A stretch of 8,371 nt of DNA from HO2-45-28 sp964412115 (GTDB taxonomy: Bacteria > Patescibacteriota > Minisyncoccia > HO2-45-28): NCBI GenBank assembly GCA_964412115.1, contig CAYPMM010000032.1, positions 1 through 8,371 on the forward strand, in the 5' to 3' direction. The position numbers and the translations under genes are program-made. Positions 5,201 through 8,371 of this stretch are shown here, in pieces. Under the pieces are notes generated by a model, which searched no databases, was not told the DNA's origin, and saw only the letters and a program-made list of their open reading frames with translations. Within the stretch, counting starts at the first letter, position 1. Every line of letters starts with the position of its first letter.

Positions 5201-5229
5201 AGCATACAGTATAAATACCAAAAAGTCAA
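5201..5229 (-). promoter_or_regulatory. Sigma70 promoter of the membrane-protein gene (repeat copy 2)
   Basis: On the minus strand TTGACT (5229-5224), a 17-nt spacer and TATGCT (5206-5201, 4/6) predict a start near 5194. The -35 begins one nucleotide after the discriminator base of tRNA-Val, so no terminator separates the tRNA from this gene. The element repeats the promoter at 3918-3946, though its -10 is a weaker match to consensus. Confidence 0.7.
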
Positions 5230-5230
5230 G

Positions 5231-5302
5231 TGGGCGGTGCAGGAATCGAACCTGCGCTCTCTGCAATGTGAATGCAGCGTTTTACCATTAAACCAACCGC
5301 CC
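5231..5302 (-). tRNA. tRNA-Val (anticodon CAC)
   Basis: The reverse complement folds into a complete 72-nt cloverleaf: acceptor GGGCGGT/ACCGCCC, D-stem GTTT/AAAC, anticodon stem CTGCA/TGCAG with loop TTCACAT, a 5-nt variable loop, and T-arm GCAGG-TTCGATT-CCTGC, with discriminator A. The anticodon CAC (plus-strand 5268-5270) reads the valine codon GUG. The 3' CCA is not encoded; the next bases are CTTGAC, which run straight into a promoter, so a CCA-adding enzyme is needed. No clear promoter lies between it and the NTase-fold gene. It may be cut from a longer transcript that begins at the ribosomal-protein promoter and passes through the 195-nt structured element. Confidence 0.97.
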
Positions 5303-5308
5303 TCTATC

Positions 5309-5503
5309 GCGTGGTTTTTGAAAAAGCGAAGCGGTGTTTGGTTTTGAAAAGCTCTCGCAGGCGAAAATGCGGGGTTCAGCCCCTTCTTTTTACGCAGTAA
5401 GCGTTAGGGGCTGAATTTTCGCCGAGAGCGCAGGTCGGCCCGCCGCGCTGGAGGCGGGAACGACCGGTTTGAAAAACCAAATACCGCTAAGCTCAAAAAC
5501 CGC
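5309..5503. repeat. 195-nt imperfect palindrome / structured RNA-like element
   Basis: The outer arms pair as 5309-5310 with 5502-5503, 5313-5320 with 5494-5501, 5325-5327 with 5491-5493 and 5330-5345 with 5473-5488; the last is 16 bp with one G-T. They enclose two hairpins. The first is 5351-5429: stems 5351-5357/5423-5429, 5361-5368/5415-5422 and 5376-5384/5406-5414, with a small apical stem ACGC/GCGT. The second is 5433-5465: GGTCG/CGACC and CCCGCC/GGCGGG. The whole therefore folds as a three-way junction. The single wobble pair (G5336-T5482) is G-U in plus-strand RNA but C-A in minus-strand RNA, a weak hint for the plus strand. It fills the gap between the NTase-fold gene and tRNA-Val. 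It does not match RNase P, tmRNA, SRP or 6S RNA motifs that I can recall. It could be a noncoding RNA, a palindromic repeat family or a remnant of a mobile element. Confidence 0.7.
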
Positions 5504-5511
5504 TTGCAGTT

Positions 5512-6123
5512 TCAAACATTCAGTTTATCAAACAGTTTTTCGTGCGGGTTATCAAAAATCTCGCGCAAAAAGTGGTCAAACATGCTCATCCGGTACTTAA
5601 ACTCCTCGGTTGTAAAAAGCGCGTATCTCAACTCTTTGCCTATTACCGATTCAACCGAGCTTAAAACGTTTTCCAGTTTGGGCCGGCTTATTGAATCCCC
5701 GACCACGACCACGTCAATACGCGATGAACTGTTGTCCACAAACACGCCCGAAAGTGCTACGAATTTTAGTTTCTGGCCAAGTGTTTTGAATTTTTTAAGC
5801 AAAACGTCTTTTCCTATCGGCGCCGAATTTAAAACCAATCCGCGCAATTGAGGCAAAAGGGCGAAATCCTGGTCCAAAACCCAGCCCTTAATTTTTTTAT
5901 GCTGCGGTTTTTTATTCTTGAATGCGATTTCCATCTCTTTTGTTCCGCTCTTAATGAACCCGGTCCGTTTTAAAAGGCCGAGTTCATAGTTGACTTTCCG
6001 CGCGTTGGCTTTAGCGCGCTTGCTTATTTCTTTGGCGTCAAAAACTTCCTCCGCGTTCATCAAAAACAAACGCATGATTTTAACCAGCACCGATGAGGAG
6101 AACAATTCTCCAAGAATATCCAT
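5512..6123 (-). CDS. Winged-helix plus nucleotidyltransferase-fold protein (probably inactive NTase)
   Basis: The gene encodes 203 aa. Residues 1-65 look like a winged-helix DNA-binding domain (LVKIMRLFLMN, then an ISKRAKANARKVNYELGLLKRTGFIK helix-turn-helix). Residues 118-200 resemble the MNT/minimal nucleotidyltransferase fold, with FVALSGVFVDNSSSRIDVVVVGD at 121-143 and the downstream FTTEEFKYR segment. Active members have a GS motif and a D-x-D pair; here the loop reads S-G-V-F and only D137 remains, with R135 where the first Asp is expected. Catalysis is therefore unlikely and a regulatory role is more plausible. I believe close relatives are common in candidate-phyla genomes, annotated as hypothetical or transcriptional regulator. 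ATG at 6123 has only a weak GGGA upstream. It lies 38 nt after rplL without a terminator, so it probably belongs to that operon. Confidence 0.75.
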   Translation of the reverse strand: MDILGELFSSSVLVKIMRLFLMNAEEVFDAKEISKRAKANARKVNYELGLLKRTGFIKSGTKEMEIAFKNKKPQHKKIKGWVLDQDFALLPQLRGLVLNSAPIGKDVLLKKFKTLGQKLKFVALSGVFVDNSSSRIDVVVVGDSISRPKLENVLSSVESVIGKELRYALFTTEEFKYRMSMFDHFLREIFDNPHEKLFDKLNV

Positions 6124-6161
6124 ATAGTTCCCAGTTTAAGGCTTATGGTTTTTGAGCGCAA

Positions 6162-6557
6162 CTATTTCAACTCCACTTTCGCGCCCGCTTCCTCAAGTTT
6201 CTTTTTGAGCTCGTCGGCCTCTTCTTTCTTGATGTTTTCCTTAACCACCTTCGGCGCGGCGTCAACCAAATCTTTCGCCTCCTTCAAGCCGAGCCCGAGG
6301 ACTTCGCGGACGACTTTAATCACCTGAATTTTCTGGGCGCCGGCTTCTTTCAATTCAACGGTAAAAGCGGTCTTTTCTTCGGCAGGAGCAGCTCCGGCAG
6401 CCGCAACCGGCATGGCCATGGCTTGAGCCGACACTCCGAATTTTTCTTCCAAAACCTTAACGAGTTCCGCCAAATCCATGACGCTCATGGTCTCAATTTT
6501 GGAAACGAGGTCTTTGAATTTTTCCGGCACTTCAACATTTTTATTTTCGTCTGGCAT
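6162..6557 (-). CDS. rplL: 50S ribosomal protein L7/L12
   Basis: The 131-aa sequence has the complete L7/L12 layout: N-terminal dimerisation helices (about 13-47, with MSVMDLAELVKVLEEKFGV), an Ala/Pro-rich hinge (about 48-62) and the globular C-terminal domain (about 63-131) with the characteristic KIQVIKVVRE and GLGLKEAKDLVDAAPKVVKE segments. The C-terminal domain recruits and stimulates translation GTPases at the ribosomal stalk. It begins 9 nt after the rplJ stop codon. No Shine-Dalgarno sequence is visible; the run before ATG is only A and T, so translation may be coupled to rplJ. Four or more copies per ribosome are needed, so a strong internal start would be expected. The length is slightly above the usual 120-128 aa. 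Confidence 0.98.
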   Translation of the reverse strand: MPDENKNVEVPEKFKDLVSKIETMSVMDLAELVKVLEEKFGVSAQAMAMPVAAAGAAPAEEKTAFTVELKEAGAQKIQVIKVVREVLGLGLKEAKDLVDAAPKVVKENIKKEEADELKKKLEEAGAKVELK

Positions 6558-6566
6558 ATTTTTATT

Positions 6567-7082
6567 TTATTTTTTTGATAATTGACTGATAATTACGACC
6601 AAATTTTTCATCGGCCCGCTCGCGACATTCATAAGGCCGCGAATCGGGGAAGAAATCAAACCAACCGCTTGCGCCAGCAAAACTTCGCGCGAAGGAATCG
6701 CCGCCAGCCGTTCAATAAAATCCGCAAGCACGTATTTTCCGCCAAAAATTCCTCCGATTATGGACAAGCCTTTGTGGTCTTTCATGAATTTCTTGACTAT
6801 TTTAGCCGTTTCGGGAGACTCTTCGTACCCAAAAGCGAGAGCCACCTCGCCGTCGAGTTTTGGCATATCGCCCTCATATCCAAAACCGCCCAAGACGCGT
6901 TTAATGAGCGTTTTTTTGGCCACCTTGAAGTCGGCTCCAACACTTCCGAATTCCTTGCGCAAACTCGCCATGTCGGACGCTGAAAGTTTGTGAAAATTAA
7001 GAAAAACCGCCGTTTTTGACTTTTCGGTTTTCTCGTGCAAATCCTTTATTATTTCGTCTTTTTTTGCCCTTGTGATAGCCAT
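6567..7082 (-). CDS. rplJ: 50S ribosomal protein L10
   Basis: The 171-aa protein is L10, the stalk base that binds the GTPase-centre rRNA and carries L7/L12 dimers on its C-terminal helix. The N-terminal body contains LHEKTEKSKTAVFLNFHKLSA, a LRKEFGSVGADFKVAKKTL segment (about 41-59) and GGIFGGKYVLADFIERLAAIPSRE (about 110-133). The C-terminal helix (about 150-171) ends LVVIISQLSKK. The length is normal. The start ATG at 7082 has no Shine-Dalgarno sequence; the preceding 20 nt are A/T-rich, directly below the L10 leader, so leader folding may control initiation. rplK and rplA, often upstream of rplJ, and rpoB, often downstream of rplL, are not adjacent; an aminotransferase and an NTase-fold gene are there instead. 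Confidence 0.98.
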   Translation of the reverse strand: MAITRAKKDEIIKDLHEKTEKSKTAVFLNFHKLSASDMASLRKEFGSVGADFKVAKKTLIKRVLGGFGYEGDMPKLDGEVALAFGYEESPETAKIVKKFMKDHKGLSIIGGIFGGKYVLADFIERLAAIPSREVLLAQAVGLISSPIRGLMNVASGPMKNLVVIISQLSKK

Positions 7083-7106
7083 GTTTTTGTAAAAAAATAA
7101 ACGACA

Positions 7107-7166
7107 AAAGCCGTTCTTGTTACCTCGGCGGGGCTTATAGTGTTCGTGCCCGCTTTCTACGGCTTA
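7107..7166 (-). promoter_or_regulatory. L10 leader RNA (autoregulatory site)
   Basis: The minus-strand RNA has the L10-leader pattern: outer stem AGCCGT (7164-7159) with ACGGCT (7114-7109), internal AGAA and GAGGTAACAAGA bulges, and an inner stem GCGGG with CCCGC just before the conserved CCGCCGAGG. In known examples the L10-(L12)n complex binds this leader, which mimics its rRNA site, and represses rplJL expression. The predicted transcript start (about 7167) coincides with the beginning of the motif, so the leader is short and about 25 nt of A/T-rich RNA links it to the start codon. Confidence 0.8.
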
Positions 7167-7173
7167 TGAACAG

Positions 7174-7202
7174 ATACTAGCAAAAATAAAAAAGCGGGTC
7201 AA
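7174..7202 (-). promoter_or_regulatory. Promoter of the rplJ-rplL operon
   Basis: On the minus strand TTGACC (7202-7197), a 17-nt spacer and TAGTAT (7179-7174, 4/6) predict a start near 7167. The -35 overlaps the loop and 3' arm of the preceding terminator hairpin, and the spacer contains that terminator's T-run. Confidence 0.7.
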
Positions 7203-7211
7203 GAGACCCGC
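7194..7211 (-). terminator. Intrinsic terminator of the aminotransferase gene
   Basis: In the minus-strand RNA GCGGGUC pairs with GACCCGC (7 bp, 4-nt loop), followed by UUUUUUAUUUUU, 13 nt after the stop codon at 7225. Its 3' arm supplies part of the -35 box of the next promoter. Confidence 0.9.
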
Positions 7212-7224
7212 AACTAAAACACTT

Positions 7225-8094
7225 TTATTTTTCTTTGGCAAAATACTCTTCGCGGTATTTTTCGAATGCCCCGCAAATATCCCAAATTCTGTTTTTTATC
7301 GGAAGGCCTATGCCGTTAATGCTTTCAACCGGAAAAACTCCTCCGGTGGATGCCACAATCGCCCCTTCAATTTTTAGGTCAAAAAATTCCTGAAGTTTCA
7401 GATGGCTGTCCCGATTAATGGATACGCAAAGTTCTTTTTGTAAAACCATATCCATAAGAATTTCAAGCGTAATGCCTCTAAGAATGTTGCCGTTGTCGTA
7501 ATTGGGCGTGTATATGTGCCCATCGGGCTTAACCAGTAAAATATTTTTTCTGGAAGTTTCAAGAATATCTTTTGTGTACGGGTCAAAATACAAAACGTCC
7601 CCGCATCCTTCTTCTTCGGCAATTTCGCATTCCACGTTGCCGAAAAGATAGTCGGTGTGTTTTATACCTGCCATAGGACGGCAAAATTCGATGGCCTTGA
7701 GTTTAATTGTTCCGCCCTTCCTCTCGTGTTCGTAAACAGACGCGTAAACAGGAGTGTAAGAAAGCGGATATGCCTTATGCCAGTTGTCTTCGGTGTTACC
7801 CGCGGAAAAATGAACCGCGACCAGCGACTCTTTAAATCCGCATTTATTAAGAAGCGCTTTCAAATGAACTTTCAAAATTTCTTTTGAAGACCAGACCGGT
7901 ATGCCAATTTTTCCAGCGCACATTTCAAGCCTGGCGAAGTGTTCGTCATAATGAAAAAGTTTCGTTCCCCTCGCTTCCATCACCGTAAAAACAACCCTGC
8001 CTCTTCCGGGCCAAAGGTCGTTTTGCGGAATGCCTCCGTCTCGAGCCCGAATAATCTGATTTTTACAAATCACGTATTCGCCGAATCTGGCCAT
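7225..8094 (-). CDS. Class IV PLP-dependent aminotransferase (BCAT/D-amino-acid aminotransferase family)
   Basis: The 289-aa protein has a normal length for fold-type IV transaminases, which move amino groups between amino acids and 2-oxo acids. The N-terminal domain has VVFTVMEARGTKLFHYDEHFARL (about 34-56). K145 in GIKHTDYLFG is the likely Schiff-base lysine. E179 and N184 in ILETSRKNILLVK, T196-P197 and RGIT (206-209) follow in family order, with STGGVFPV at 249-256. The Prosite class IV signature is met only in part: the aromatic after N-I is L186, and the usual K/R of GITR is L210. Substrate cannot be assigned between branched-chain and D-amino acids or aminodeoxychorismate. ATG at 8094 follows GGAGGG by 4 nt. 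The gene stands alone, with its own terminator, and no amino-acid biosynthesis genes are nearby. Confidence 0.9.
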   Translation of the reverse strand: MARFGEYVICKNQIIRARDGGIPQNDLWPGRGRVVFTVMEARGTKLFHYDEHFARLEMCAGKIGIPVWSSKEILKVHLKALLNKCGFKESLVAVHFSAGNTEDNWHKAYPLSYTPVYASVYEHERKGGTIKLKAIEFCRPMAGIKHTDYLFGNVECEIAEEEGCGDVLYFDPYTKDILETSRKNILLVKPDGHIYTPNYDNGNILRGITLEILMDMVLQKELCVSINRDSHLKLQEFFDLKIEGAIVASTGGVFPVESINGIGLPIKNRIWDICGAFEKYREEYFAKEK

Positions 8095-8127
8095 TTTGCC
8101 CTCCGCGATTCAAGGTATTCTTTGGCC

Positions 8128-8133
8128 ATTCTA
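8128..8133 (-). promoter_or_regulatory. Possible -10 element of the aminotransferase gene
   Basis: On the minus strand TAGAAT (5/6 to TATAAT) lies about 34 nt before the ATG at 8094 and would start transcription near 8121. I find no convincing -35 at the right distance, so this is a tentative call. Confidence 0.3.
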
Positions 8134-8371
8134 CATGATTTTGGGAAAAAAGAAAGCCCATTGGGTTAATTCTAGCTTGAAGCACAACACCTGAAATAAG
8201 AACGCGCGTAATCCCGCCGAACGCCTTGCGGAAAAGCCGTAGAAAATTGAGATTTTTTGCGAGGAAAAATAACGGTCGGAAAACCCCGCGGCTGCGGGGG
8301 CAAACGGGGTACCGCTTTATTTTTCTGAAGCAAAAATTCCAATTTTCAAGGTTTTGGAGCATTTAAGTGAG
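8134..8371. other. Intergenic stretch with no recognisable gene, one terminator-like hairpin
   Basis: The only clear structure is CCCCGC (8284-8289) paired with GCGGGG (8294-8299) around a 4-nt loop, followed on the minus strand by TTTTCC. It may be the terminator of a gene beyond the right edge. The open frame through this stretch on the minus strand overlaps the aminotransferase start in another frame and has no start signals, so I do not call it. I found no tRNA or known noncoding RNA here. Confidence 0.5.

Noticed and set aside
3921..5229. Integrated element with attL/attR at tRNA-Val
   Set aside because: The direct repeats share no tRNA 3'-end sequence, no integrase is present, and both copies are better explained as promoters.
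8063..8362. Minus-strand 99-aa reading frame
   Set aside because: It overlaps the start of the aminotransferase in another frame, has no SD and runs through a terminator-like hairpin.
1..8371. CRISPR array, insertion sequence or transposase
   Set aside because: I found no regularly spaced repeats, transposase-like protein or terminal inverted repeats with target duplications.

Overview
This 8.4-kb window looks like a metagenome-assembled piece of a small-genome bacterium, most likely a member of the Candidate Phyla Radiation (Patescibacteria). That placement is inference. It rests on the expansion hairpins in the 23S rRNA, a 23S gene with its own promoter and no 16S beside it, a winged-helix/nucleotidyltransferase-like protein and a beta-domain-less MscS-type protein of kinds I associate with that group, and the compact gene spacing. 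A run of Ns inside the 23S shows that two contigs were scaffolded there. Every gene I can support is on the minus strand, so the window reads biologically from right to left.

Right to left: an intergenic stretch with one terminator-like hairpin (about 8104-8371); a class IV PLP aminotransferase (7225-8094) whose terminator hairpin overlaps the -35 box of the next promoter; a compact ribosomal-protein unit made of promoter, L10 leader RNA, rplJ and rplL, followed 38 nt later by a winged-helix/NTase-fold protein (5512-6123); a 195-nt strongly base-paired element (5309-5503); tRNA-Val(CAC) (5231-5302), with a sigma70-type promoter starting 1 nt past its 3' end; a four-helix membrane protein (4758-5156); an unknown GC-rich 218-aa gene (4020-4676) with a terminator; a second copy of the same promoter sequence (25 of 26 bases identical) driving an unknown 189-aa gene (3269-3838) and a 60-aa very basic protein (3036-3218), with a terminator; a five-helix MscS-like membrane protein (2091-2780) with a terminator; a second terminator; and the 23S rRNA promoter, leader and 5' part of the gene (1-1624), which runs off the left edge.

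The best-understood functional unit is rplJ-rplL. Its L10 leader is the known autoregulatory site at which the L10-L12 complex represses its own synthesis. The 23S gene is isolated from upstream transcription by two bidirectional terminator hairpins, and a four-segment attenuator-like structure lies between its strong promoter and the mature RNA. As written, the 23S also lacks about 300 nt of universally conserved sequence at the junction near 283-292. I read this as an assembly collapse unless reads show otherwise.

I do not see a recognisable defence system, mobile element or CRISPR array. The best candidates for something undescribed are the 195-nt structured element beside tRNA-Val, and the GC-rich block of unknown genes with its duplicated promoter.
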